A DNA stretch of 64,000 bases from Paralithodes platypus (lineage: Eukaryota; Arthropoda; Malacostraca; Decapoda; Lithodidae), in assembly GCA_032716605.1 (NCBI GenBank), contig CM064509.1, positions 53,029,818-53,093,817 of the forward strand, written 5' to 3'. A program made the position numbers and the translations under genes. Positions within the stretch are counted from its first letter, which is position 1; every line of letters begins with the position of its first letter. The notes under the pieces were generated by a model. It worked only from the letters and a program-made list of their open reading frames with translations. It was not told the origin of the DNA and did no database searches. Of this stretch, positions 1 to 10,500 are shown in pieces.

Positions 1-236
1 TCTCCAACTTTTGGACACTGGGAAAGTGGTTAATTTGCATAAATTCAAGATGGCCACCGTCCAAAGCTTCAATTTACAGATAACTTTTTTCTGGTTGCTC
101 CTAGACCCTATAAATGTATTACAAACAACGTTTTTTGGCTTTAACTTGTTTATTAGGTCCCTCTGATGAACATATAAAAAGTCTCCAACTTTTGGACACC
201 TGGAAAGTGGTTAATTTACAGCCGAAAAACCTTACA
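1..236. repeat. Left subterminal inverted repeat of Academ-like element
   Basis: Two copies of a motif beginning TCTCCAACTTTTGGACAC occur at 1 and about 182, separated by a segment containing a TTAACTTGTTTATTAGG-type stretch. The reverse complement of the whole block is found at 14272-14505 with few changes. The repeat also carries a stretch about a TATAAA at 109-115. The outermost part of this end lies before position 1. Confidence 0.85.
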
Positions 237-380
237 GACAGGCTGAACTGTCTCTTTCACAAGGGGTGACACAGGCACTTTGTGCTTGTATGGGTTTTTT
301 GACCTGTTGTCCCTCTTTTTTATAAAAAAAACAAAAAAAACATGACGTAGTATGACGTCATTCAGAGCCAATTATGTAAT
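237..380. other. Downstream flank of the transposase gene
   Basis: Non-coding spacer between the left subterminal repeat and the stop codon of the transposase. It contains a poly-A/T tract at 309-341 and two TGACGT motifs at 343-361, the second forming the palindrome TGACGTCA. Nothing else is recognised. Confidence 0.4.
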
Positions 381-3300
381 TCATGATAGGAGTTCGTATT
401 CACTTGGATCATCGGTGCTTGCATCAAAGTTGCTATTTTGACAGAGTCCTTTACATTGACCACATGCACTGGAACATTCAAGCTCATTCCGTTTGCAACT
501 ACAGCGTTGAGTGTCACAGTTGCCCTTACACTGACATCTGACCAATTTCAGTAGTGAATCAGGAGCCACTGGCGAATCCATCGTCTTCGGTTCAAGCTGT
601 CCCTTCCGCAGACACCAGCCCCATTTCTCGGGGTCCACACAGTTCCCCATCCATTCCTGGACCTGACAATAAACTCGGAACGAGTGGTATTTGGCTGCAT
701 CGGTTGTTGGGGGAAGGCTGTGAACTTCAACGGTAGTTGAACTTTTTGCCACCTTGTTGCAAAACTTTGTCTTTCGCAGTCCGTCAAGGGTGTCATTTCC
801 TTTTCCCCCGTACAAATAAACCAAGGCCTTTTCACCAGCTGATGATATCGCGTCTTTACTTCCACTTTGGCAACAGAATGCTTCTATACATTTCAAGAAA
901 CCATTGTCTTCCCTCACTTTCCTCAAGGCAGCCCCTTTACCAATACCATACAGTCGTGAGGTTGTGTCACATCCACAGAGTGCATGGACAACTGGCAGGA
1001 CACGACAGATGCTTTCACCGAGAGCTTCTGCTACTGAGTTAATATGCCAACATTTCCCACCTTCCTTGCTCGACTTGAAGTACAAATCATTCATCCCTCG
1101 TTCCGCATAATGACACAACAGCACCAACAAGTCTGTGTCCTCACCTATCACATATGTCACGGTTTCCCTTGCATGCTCAATTCCCTTCTTCGCAATCATG
1201 ACATCTGCATCTGCTGGCGCATTGACACAGTCAATTCCATTTGCCTTGAATGTTTCACACAATAAGTCAATGAAGTTTTGCTTATTGTCCGAGTTTGACA
1301 AGAAGTTTTCCTTTTTTGACCGAAGGGGCATGGTTGGAGTGAACATCACCTTTTGACCAAAGACTCCTTTTGATCGTCGATTGTGTGTCATGTCCTTGGT
1401 AGTAGGTCCTGATTTATAACCGTCGAATACAACCACCGGGTTGAGAAAGTTTTTGGAAACATGCTTCATGTACATGCTTGCAATGTCCTCAAATGTGTCA
1501 CCCTTCTTCCATGGAATCCTTTGCAATAAGGAACCACCATCCAGAACATGGGTCACAGTCCTTTCTTCCTCAAATGATTCCAATGACGACTTGGGAACAA
1601 CAGCAGCTATCTCATCTCCTAGCTGTGGTTTATTGGCTTCCCTGAGCCTCCCCCACTTATCGAACAGAGCAGTAGGGTAGCTAGACAACTCATACGCAAA
1701 GACCTCTTCAGCACCTAAGTCCCTGTTATTAGCAAAGATGAGGAGCCTCTGGAAAAGGAGCTGTGGGTCGATTGGTACTTTTTCAGCACTGATTGTAACC
1801 TTTGCACCCAACGACTCAACTTGATCTTTCTTCCTAAATGAAAAGTCAAAAGCATTGCTACCTTCCATCTTCTGCACAATGTTCATACCAACCTCATACA
1901 GTAAATGAGGATGGGCCGAGGCTGGTCCTGTCACACCGTTGGCAATATTCCTGAGTTCATTTGATTCTTGAAATGGATCATAATCCTTGAAGAATGCGAG
2001 AACCTTCTCTGTGTCCTTCCTATCTCGTTCACGCCTTGCTTCAGTCATTTCTTTGTGCTGCTCAGAGGTGTGGAAATGCTTCCCTGTCAGTTCTTGCATA
2101 ACTTCACTCACCTCAGCGCAGGCTGGCATAGCAAGTAACCAGCGCAGGCGTTGCGTTTCCTCCATGCCCCTACCACGTGTCAATCCACCATTCGTTTTCA
2201 AAGAGCGCATCAAAACCTGCTCTATAACCAAGTCGCTTGGCAGTCCTGCCCACAGCCGATCACTTCGGCGGATCACAAATAGACCGGAGTTCAATTGACA
2301 GAACATGTCTGGGTTGAGCTGCTCAAGTTCAATCATGTCTTGAATGTACACATGGGCTGACTTGGCATAATTGTTATGACCACACGCTGCAAAGTACGGC
2401 AACATCTCCTGGAGTGTTCCGAGGTACAGTAGGAAATCGCCCATTCTCAGTGCCCTCAGGAAGCGACGCAGCAGGTCAATCATGTCCATGTATTGAATCC
2501 ATAGCTTTCCCATCTTATGCTCTGCTAAGGAGCTCTTCTCAGCTTTAAGTTTTTCAGAAATTCTGTTGAAAACGTCTTTACTGCAGACTTCATCCGGTGA
2601 AACGTCTTCACGCAACAGCTTATCCAAAAGATCTGCAGCCTCCTGGAAGTCCTTGCATGCGTCACTTTCCTCATCTACCATTGAGAGGTTGACACCGTAT
2701 GCCCTGCCTAACACAATCGAACTCAAGGCTGTGTCAACCAAGAAGTGGCCTCTGATTGCTCGTGCATAGGCTTTCCCACTCAGCATTTGGGTCACAGCAT
2801 TTTCAGCGTATATAAGTTCCAAAACCTCCTTAAGCCCAGATGCTTCCATAACATGGCCCATGCATCCCAAAAAGCTCATCACAGAGTGAAAGCCACCAAG
2901 GTTCAAAACAATGGGTTTCAGTTCGCTTCCTTCCTTCTCATGAACAATGATCGTCTTCGCTTTCCAATAAAGCGGTTGGTCGAATGTCAGCATTGGCGTC
3001 GTTCCCTGGCGATGGCTTTCCGCAGCAACGAAGTGAAGTGTTGAGTAAATACAACTCATGTCCGTAGGGTCCATGTCAATCATGGGCAAGAAATGGACGG
3101 ATGATTTCCCTGGGTGTGGTCCATGGCACACACTCTGCATTAAGCCGGACCAGCCTGGTCGTTTTGGTCGAAGCAACCATGACGTTTTCCACAGTATGTC
3201 CAGATTTTCAAGCTTGTCAGATGCTGAAATGGGGTCAAGCTTTCTAAATTCGAGAGGCCCACCCTTCTTGCGAACACTGCGGTAGTATTTTATTTCAATT

Positions 3301-3818
3301 TGAGCTGCCGTGAAGTTGTTTTCAGGTGACTGCAATCTTGGTATTGATGTTGTGTCTCTTACTTCAGGGGTGACAGCAACAATTATACCCATACCATGGT
3401 ATGTTCCTCGCCCATCAAGCGTACGCAAGTTGTGATCAACATTGTCTGCAACGAACTGTCCAAACCTGCCTGCAGTGGATATGTTGGTGCCCCTGAAATT
3501 GGCAGCACACTTCGAAAACCTCAAAACTTCTGCGTAAGGCAGACAGAAGCCGTGGCTGTGTAAACTGTCCACAAGAAAGCGGGAACCAAAGTGCTGGTGC
3601 ATTTGAACCGCCAATCCATACTGAATGGGTGCTACAATGGCCCTTGGTCTGGTAAGTTGCACGATACTTTGTCCAATTGATGTAACTTCAAGATCACATG
3701 ACTTGCCACTGAACGTCTCTTGCAGCAATATACGAAGGGACTGCGGAACGTACGCCACATTCTTTTCCAGCGACCGGAGTTCAGAAGGATCTGGATAGAA
3801 ATCTCTACAAGTATCAAT
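381..3818 (-). pseudogene. Transposase of Academ-like element, 3' portion (nuclease + CXC tail)
   Basis: About 1,145 codons open from the LTR junction at 3818 to a TGA at 381-383. Counting from the chimeric start at 3911, a nuclease-like region is visible at residues about 900-1000. It holds an acidic DADVMI motif near residue 900, GEDTDLLVLL near 925, and HALCGCDTTSRLYGIGKG near 983. These resemble the acidic metal-binding positions and helix-turn motif of FLAP/XPG-type nucleases. The last 55 residues hold a CXC-type cluster (CQCKGNC, CSCK, CGQCKG). The 5' part of the gene lies beyond the retrotransposon at 13196-14112. When the insertion and one CAAT copy are ignored, the frame runs straight through the junction, so the insertion is what broke this gene. 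Seen: motifs and frame. Known: such nuclease and cysteine modules occur in Academ transposases. Inferred: a role in transposition. Confidence 0.75.
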
Positions 3819-3911
3819 TGTTACGGCTGGATCGGCAATACATATTCGGGATTCTTGATCGTAGGACAGAAATGGCTTAAGTGACAACGACACGCTCGAT
3901 TCCAGTCCCAA
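3819..3911 (-). other. LTR-derived in-frame start for a chimeric transposase reading frame
   Basis: The last 93 bases of the LTR (minus strand) supply an ATG at 3911 and 31 codons (starting MGLESSVS) that read without a stop into the transposase at 3818. The same codons occur in the other LTR at 11488-11396, where they run into element leader instead. This gives a 1,176-codon chimeric frame by chance or by selection. Whether the LTR initiates or reads through into it is not shown by the sequence. Confidence 0.6.
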
Positions 3912-4510
3912 ATACTATATGCTCCAGACAACAAAAGCACCAACGCCCTACAGAGTTATCGTCTACGGTAACGAGGTACCTTAACTCGGCGAAAGTGTAC
4001 AACAGGGGTAGGCTATGAGGCTAAACTCCCTCAGACATTTATAGGTTACGTTATTACTAAAGAAATGCAATACTCAAGAAACTACGTTAATATTAAGCCT
4101 CTAATAATGTAGAATAGAAGCAGGCTAAAGGTATGACAGTGAAATGCTAAATGACAAATGTACACGCCTACTTGAAAGCGCGTGCACTACACTAACTGTC
4201 CCCTACTAACATGCACTAGCATGTAGCATACAAGATGTTCATGATCCAGTAGATACCTAATAATACACATGGGAGGAACATAAACAGTAGTCACTTATTA
4301 TAATAATGAATCTATACTTGGAATAACTAAAAGGTTGCAGGCAACAGTACTGCGCCGGTAGCCTACTACCGCATAGGCTACTTCGCTTCTCTCACTCTGT
4401 CTCCCCTCCGAGTCCGTATGCGCCCTACGCAACAGAACTCCGGACACAGCAGCAAAACGACAGTGCAGTTAATTGATACATGAAAGTATTAATAGTGTTG
4501 TCTTGTGTGT

Positions 4511-5499
4511 TTTTTTTTTTTTTTTTTTTTTAAGAGACAATGAACGGAGGAAGGAAAAACACAGATAAAACAAAAAGGTCCATGTGCCTAAAGGCATCCT
4601 CCATTCATAAAATGTTTGTAACAACTGGATTTAAACATTTGTTGATTGTAAGTTTGTGGAAAGCAATTCGAGGGAAGTGAATTCCAAAGAGTAGTAGCTC
4701 TGGGGATAAATGAATTCTGATAAGCAGAAGTTCTGCATTGTGGAGGAGAAAGTGTAAATTCATGGGCGCTCTCAGCTGCCCTAGTTCTACGGGGAAAGAT
4801 GTGGAGAGGCGGCACAATCGAAGCAAGTTCCTCGGAACAATTGCTGTGAAAATATCTGTAGAATAATGCAAGGGATGCAACGTTTCTTCGTATGGCTAAT
4901 GTAGGAAGGTCCTGTGTGATTGCAGGGTTATTGATTAATCTAATAGCTTTATTTTGAATTTTGTCCAACTGCCTCAATGCAACCACTCCACTTCCACCCC
5001 ACAGAGGTGAACAGTAATCCATCTGAGAGCGCACATGACTTTTATATATTACGGCCAACTGCTCGTCAGTGAAGAATTCTCGAACTCTGTACAGGAGTCC
5101 CAGTTTTTTAGAGGCATTCTTAGCAATGCTTCTAACATAATGTGTCCAACTCAAGTTAGTAGTTAATGTTACACCGAGAATGTCAATACTAGGGGAAGTA
5201 GGAATATTTACATCATTAAAAAATATATGGGAGTCAGTGAGATTCTGTCGATTAGAAAATTGAATGTACTTGGTTTTCTGTGCATTAAAGGAAACTAGAT
5301 TCTCTTGTCCCCATTCATTAATTCTAGAAAGGTCCTGGTTCAGAGAAATTGCAGTGTTTATTTTTGAATTTATAAGATCGGGTTGGGTGAAAGAATTGGT
5401 AAATGTGAAGGAACTGTGGAGTGTTGAGTCATCTGCGTAGGAATGTATTGGATTATGAGTGGTAGATATGAGATCATTGATATGAATGAGGAACAGATA
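4511..5499 (-). mobile_element. 5'-truncated LINE fragment (Jockey/CR1-like) inside the LTR
   Basis: The unit begins with a 21-base poly-T (poly-A on the minus strand) at 4511-4531, and its other end interrupts a TG run in the LTR, leaving a 4-5 base TGTGT-type overlap. It is absent from the other LTR, so it inserted after the retrotransposon. Coding sequence on the minus strand covers the reverse transcriptase YADD box (HSYADD, about 5431-5448) to the C-terminus, ending HFMNGGCL near 4588. It is open throughout, suggesting a young copy cut off within the reverse transcriptase domain. The same family recurs at 48909-49364. Confidence 0.88.
4588..5498 (-). pseudogene. LINE reverse transcriptase C-terminal fragment
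   Basis: One frame stays open from the truncated edge at about 5498 to a stop at 4588. It carries HSYADDSTLH (palm motif C of reverse transcriptase), then SWTHYVRSIAKNASKKLGLL, the DYCSPLWGG segment and the RRNVASLALFYRY and LWNSLPS motifs typical of the 3' end of Jockey/CR1-type LINE ORF2. The N-terminal endonuclease and the first palm motifs are missing, so no functional protein is expected. Very similar C-terminal motifs occur in the LINE at 19141-20748, so two related subfamilies are present. The function in an intact element would be target-primed reverse transcription. Confidence 0.82.
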
Positions 5500-6612
5500 T
5501 GTGTGAGTAATGTGTATTGTAAAGTGTTATAGATATATACTTAAAGAGAGCTGCAATGCATAGTAAAATAAAGATATATCCCACTCATCATCCCCATGTG
5601 TTCTAGCTAGCAGGCCAAGTCACAGGAACAACGAGTCCCAGCACCGAAAGCGAGAACCCAGGAGAAGACTGTAGAGAACACAAGGACAGATAAATTACGT
5701 TACTCTACTATACCGGCACTACGAGCGAGCTGTAGTCTCGGGTGCTACACTCGCTCCTGGCTCGGTATGCAAATCAAGGCTAAGTCCTCGTCCCTCTACA
5801 GACAACTCCTGGGCATGGTCGGGCTCTTACACATGGCACCAGTCTAGTCACAAATGGGATGATGAGCAGGGCATATAACTCGTGAACATGTAGAACGTTC
5901 ACCAACTATCCTCATCAAGAAGATCGCTGTTCACATTAACCCCTTAAATCTAATACATGTAAATATATGCTTGTCCTAAGAGTAATACGAGAGGTGAGTG
6001 CTGAAACTCCTTTAGGACCTCAAGGGAAGGTTATGCATTTAAATAGAGAGAAGAATGAAATGAGAGTAATGTCGTCAGAGAGAAAGAGTGCAACCGTGAG
6101 AAGTGGGGAGAGAGAGCAAGGGATGTTAGAATCTCAAAGGTTCTAGGCAACCTAGTCCAGGAACACACAGCCAACCTCCAGGCAGTGTGCTGTACGACAA
6201 CATGGGCCCAGCCCAGGCAGGCAACAATGGACTACCAACCCTATCGCGCCTAGCTATAAGGGCAAGGCTGCCAACCAGTCCATACGTCTGGCAACCACCC
6301 GGCCGGCAGCGCGGCGTGTTGCTACCCTCTTGCTCTGAAGCCCAACTCACTCTCTCTCTCTGAATTCCCATTATCCTATCTATCAACTTCTCTATTGATA
6401 CTACATATTAAATGGAAGGTCTCGACATGGCTTAAAACAAAACCCACCACTGGTTAGCACATGACGAGACCTTTGCAGAGATACAAAGAACATAGTTATA
6501 AGTTGTCACACTCAATATACATAGCGGCTGACGGTAGCCAGATCACGGGCGGTACAGTGGAGTACCAAGGAGTACAATCAGGTTGCGTTGCCCAGCACTG
6601 GGGTGCGTCACA

Positions 6613-6628
6613 GCCCCCCCAAGACTTT
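6613..6628 (-). other. Polypurine tract of Gmr1-like copy 1
   Basis: Directly beside the 3' LTR the minus strand reads AAGTCTTGGGGGGGC, a purine-rich tract in the position of the plus-strand primer. The second copy has a matching tract at 44541-44556. Confidence 0.7.
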
Positions 6629-6901
6629 AGATAATCGACCTTAGAAGCATTATCAAAATCTGACAGGCAACCAACCGACCTGCTACCCTTAGCGGCCACT
6701 AATTGCAAAAGGTGCACAACAACTGAAGTGTGAATTATACATAAAACACAATATCGCATTCATTATGCTACAACAATAAAGACTTACAAAACTAAAAAAA
6801 AAGAAAGAGTTTTCTCGTTTATTTTATTGTTTTATAATCTTTTTGGACGGCGTTATGATAAGCCTAATTTTACTCCTGCTCAACCCACACACCGTGCACG
6901 A
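6629..6901. other. 3' untranslated spacer of Gmr1-like copy 1
   Basis: Non-coding, AT-rich sequence between the end of RNase H (stop at 6902) and the polypurine tract. No integrase coding sequence is found here, where it would lie in ordinary Ty3/gypsy elements. Confidence 0.6.
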
Positions 6902-7555
6902 CTATCTTGGATCATCAACCCTTGATAGACAATCTGCTATCACGTTCTCACTCCCGGCAATATGCTGAATGTGGAGATTATACTCTTGGAGCATTAGGGA
7001 CCACCTGGTCAACCGCATATTCCGATTGTGAAACTGATTTAGGAATTTCAAGGGATGATGGTCCGTATAAATCGTCACTACCGGGCCGTAGGCTGGAACA
7101 TAAACTTCGAAATGTTTGAGCGACAAAACGATAGCCAGAAGCTCCTTCTCTATAGTCGAGTAATTCCTTTGTGCCGAATTAAACTTGCGAGAAAAGAAGC
7201 TCACTGGGTGTTCCAAGCCCTCGGAATCAGTCTGCAGTAACACTGCCCCGGCACCCACACCGCTGGCATCAGTCGCCAGCTGAAAACTCCTGGAGAAGTC
7301 TGGGGCCCTCAAAATCGGATGTGTACACAGCAGGTGCTTGACTAGGTCGAAAGCCCTCTGACACTCCGCAGCCCAACAGAACTTCACTGACTTCGACAGT
7401 AGATCAGTTAACGGAGCTAAGACAGTAGAGTATCCCCGGATGAAGCGCCTATAATAGCCTATCATACCTAGGAACCGCATGACCTGGCGCTTAGTGGTGG
7501 GCCTGGGAAACATATTGATAGCCTGTATCTTGCTCAGGGGGGGCACACCCGGCCT
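6902..7555 (-). pseudogene. Pol of Gmr1-like copy 1, connection and RNase H part
   Basis: Frame-shifted continuation of the reverse transcriptase. It begins with the SKIQAINMFPRPTT connection and RRFIRGYS, typical Ty3/gypsy reverse transcriptase thumb sequence. RNase H follows with its acidic residues visible: TDASG (about 7264-7278), EKEL (about 7142-7153), TDHH (about 7055-7066) and NVIADCLSR (about 6915-6941). It ends at a stop directly after the RNase H domain, with no integrase downstream. The break from the upstream frame lies at a run of seven G on the plus strand near 7538; one missing base would restore the frame. This may be a real mutation or a homopolymer sequencing error. Confidence 0.85.
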
Positions 7556-10500
7556 AACCCGACCACAAAGCCAAGATACTGCACAGTAGCCTTTACAAAC
7601 TCGCACTTCCTCAGGTTCACCACCAGCCCAGCATCGTGCAACTTCCTAAACAGGGTCTCTAAGTGCCTTAGGTGATTTTCAAAATCGTCATCATATACTA
7701 TCACGTCATCAAGGTAGACCGTGCAGTTAGGGATTTCGTCACAAATATCGTTCATCAGGTTTTGAAACGTGGCAGGTGCGTTCTTAAGCCCATAAGGCAT
7801 TACGTTACATTGGTAGGTCTTGCCATCTACCACAAAACCACAAACTTGCTTAGCTCGGTCCGACAGGGGTACTTGCCAGTAGCCTTTTACAAGATCAATT
7901 TTAGTAAGGTACTTTGCATTCCCTATCTTGTCCACGCTGTCGTCAACTCGAGGCAAAGGGTAAGGGTTGGTGGTGGTCAAGCCATTTAGCCTACGAAAAT
8001 CTATGCAGAACCGCACCTTGCCGTCAGGTTTTGGCTGCAACGTGACGGGTGATGTCCACTTCACATAACCTTCAGTGATCATCCCTCTCTCAACCATGTA
8101 CTTTAACTCCTCCCGTAAAGCTGGCAACTTTACCGGGGGCACACGGTAGGGCACTGACTTGAAGGGCACATTATCACCGACGTCCACGTCGTGCGTTACC
8201 TGAGTAGTGAGACCTGGGTGTTCGGCGAAAACAGAGGGGTATGACCTGAACAGGCCTAGGACAGCAGCACCCTGGTGCTCAGGCAGGTGACTTACAGCTT
8301 GCCTAGCCTCTTGTTCAGTATTCCCCGCCCACTGTTCCGCGGAAATGACACAGTCCCAGCTATCCTCCTCAGCAGCATGACTGTCCCCACCTCCTTCTCC
8401 ACCCTGGCCGCTGCAGGCCAGCACAGGGACAGTGAGAGGTTCTGAGGGGCGTCTCACATACTCTTTCATGAGGTTAACATGACATAACTGATGTTTTTTC
8501 CTACGGTCAGGTGTTGCAACGAGATAATCAAGGTCGGACAGTTTCTTAGCCACCACATACGGCCCAATGAACTTGGCAGAAAGGGGGTGTCCAGGCAAAG
8601 GTAAAAGCAACATTACCTCCTGACCCACCGAAAACTCCCGAAGCTTCACCTTGGCGTCATACTGGTGCTTCATGACCGCCTGTGCATTAACCAAGTTATT
8701 ACCTGCCGCTGCCATGCAACTTATAAGTCTCTCCCGGCTCTCAAGGACATATTTAAGTATAGACCCCGGCTTCTCTTCGCCATCTTCCTCCAACTCTATG
8801 GCACCATTGCTATAACGAGCTAGGCTAGCGTCTTGCAGCTGCTGCTCACTTATGTCCCCGGGCGTCAATGCATCAAGATGGTTTTGTAATAAGACATTAC
8901 CCCGGCTAGTAGGCTCTACTGCCTTAGTGGCTCTCGCTACAGCTCTTGCCTCACGCGAAGTCTTACCCAACTCTGCCTTGTTACACACCATCTCTGGGCC
9001 AGAGTCAACTCCCGTGTTTATTATAGGTCCAAGTACCGAATCACCGAGAAGTGCAGCAGAATCAATGTCCCTTTTCCTGCCCTTAGCAACCTTCTCCTGA
9101 TCCTTCCTCCACTGTCCCCGAGGTTGAGTGCTAGGCTGTGCAGGAGCCGCAGAGCGAGATCGGGTTACCACACAGGCCATCTCATCCTGTTGGCACCTCC
9201 CAACCCATTCCCGATTCTCACCATCCACGTCGGCCGCCCTCTCGGCAACGACTAAGGGTGGAGTCCCGGAAGTGGGCACCGCAAAGTCGTTGCCGAGAAG
9301 AAGGTCGACGCCCTCAACTGGCAAACACTCAACGATCCCTACATCCAGCTCCCTGCACACCTCTCCCACTCTCAACTCCAACCTCACAAGTGGGTATGAC
9401 CTCGTAGCATTTATACCCTGCACCACAACAACTCTGGCCGCATTTATCGGTTTCCCTGTGAAGTTCCTCAACAAAGTTTGCGAAGCCCCCGTATCCCTCA
9501 ACAAGTCAACCCTCCGTAGTTCACTCCCCCAGCTCACAAACCCGTGTCCCCGATGGCTACAGAAAGTGTCCCGGACAGGTGTCGAGCCTTCCGTACGCTT
9601 CTTTACCGCGTGTGCCTCAGCTGCTGACAACCTACCCCGGACAGTTGCTGCAGCCTTCAGAGACACACCGATACTGTGAACCAATGACACCGGCTTAGCG
9701 GGAGTGTTACTAGGGCACTCACGTGAATAATGGCCTAGCTTCTGACATTTGTAACATTTCACATCCCCAATGGGCTTCTTCCCTTGTGCGGGCGAAGAAG
9801 GGGCCTGACCTTTAGTAAACGGGAGAGGCTTGTGTTTGTAGGTGTTATTAGGTGCAATGCTTTTAGTGTGGTTATGTGTGTCATAGGATTTGTTATTATC
9901 GAAAACTCTGGTGGGTGGGGTATAGCGCCCCTTCTGCCCTGACTCAGCCCTCTGAGCGGCACCGCAACCACGAATCAATGATAATCTGAGGTCTGCCATC
10001 TTGGCAGCCTCCTCTACGGTCTTGGGACATTTTTCCTTAATGTTCAGCGTTAGATCGGTTCCAGTACATTTGTAAAACTGTTCCAGATAGAAAAGTTGCT
10101 TAATTTCCTCAGCCGACTCTGCGTGCTCGGACCGAAACCAGTTATTACATGCATCTGTTAAGTCCCGTGCGTGCTCCATAAAACTGATGTCGCTCTTCTT
10201 ATTCACGCCACGGAACTTCAATCTATAAGTTTCGGGTTGCAGTTCGTAGGCCCGGAGCACAGCCTCCTTCACCAGTCCATACACGACACTCTCGTCCAGT
10301 GACAATGCATCGTAGGCTTTCAACCCCTTACCCACTAGACGTGATGAAACTAATGCTGCCCATTTAACCTCCGGCCAGTCATACTCACGACACTTCTTTT
10401 CGAAACGAGCAAAAAACTCAGTCACTGCTGTCTCATCAAATGCGGGTACTAACTTAATTAAATGCGAAAGTGAGTCTGTAACCCGGTGCCCACCACCGAG

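Larger units (their letters stand above)
3819..6612 (-). repeat. 3' LTR of Gmr1-like copy 1 (with LINE insertion)
   Basis: Matches 11396-13195 almost base for base, apart from about 990 inserted bases at 4511-5499. Without the insertion it is about 1.8 kb, long for a Ty3/gypsy LTR. The three substitutions noticed against the other LTR lie near 5583, 6106 and 6187. Because the LTR is read on the minus strand towards 3818, it faces directly into the interrupted transposase gene. Confidence 0.93.

Noticed and set aside
548..3285. Several plus-strand frames of 60-105 codons
   Set aside because: Opposite-strand shadows of the long transposase gene.
6126..6386. 86-codon gene present twice (also 12709-12969)
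   Set aside because: It lies inside the two LTRs, is duplicated for that reason, and shows no domain.
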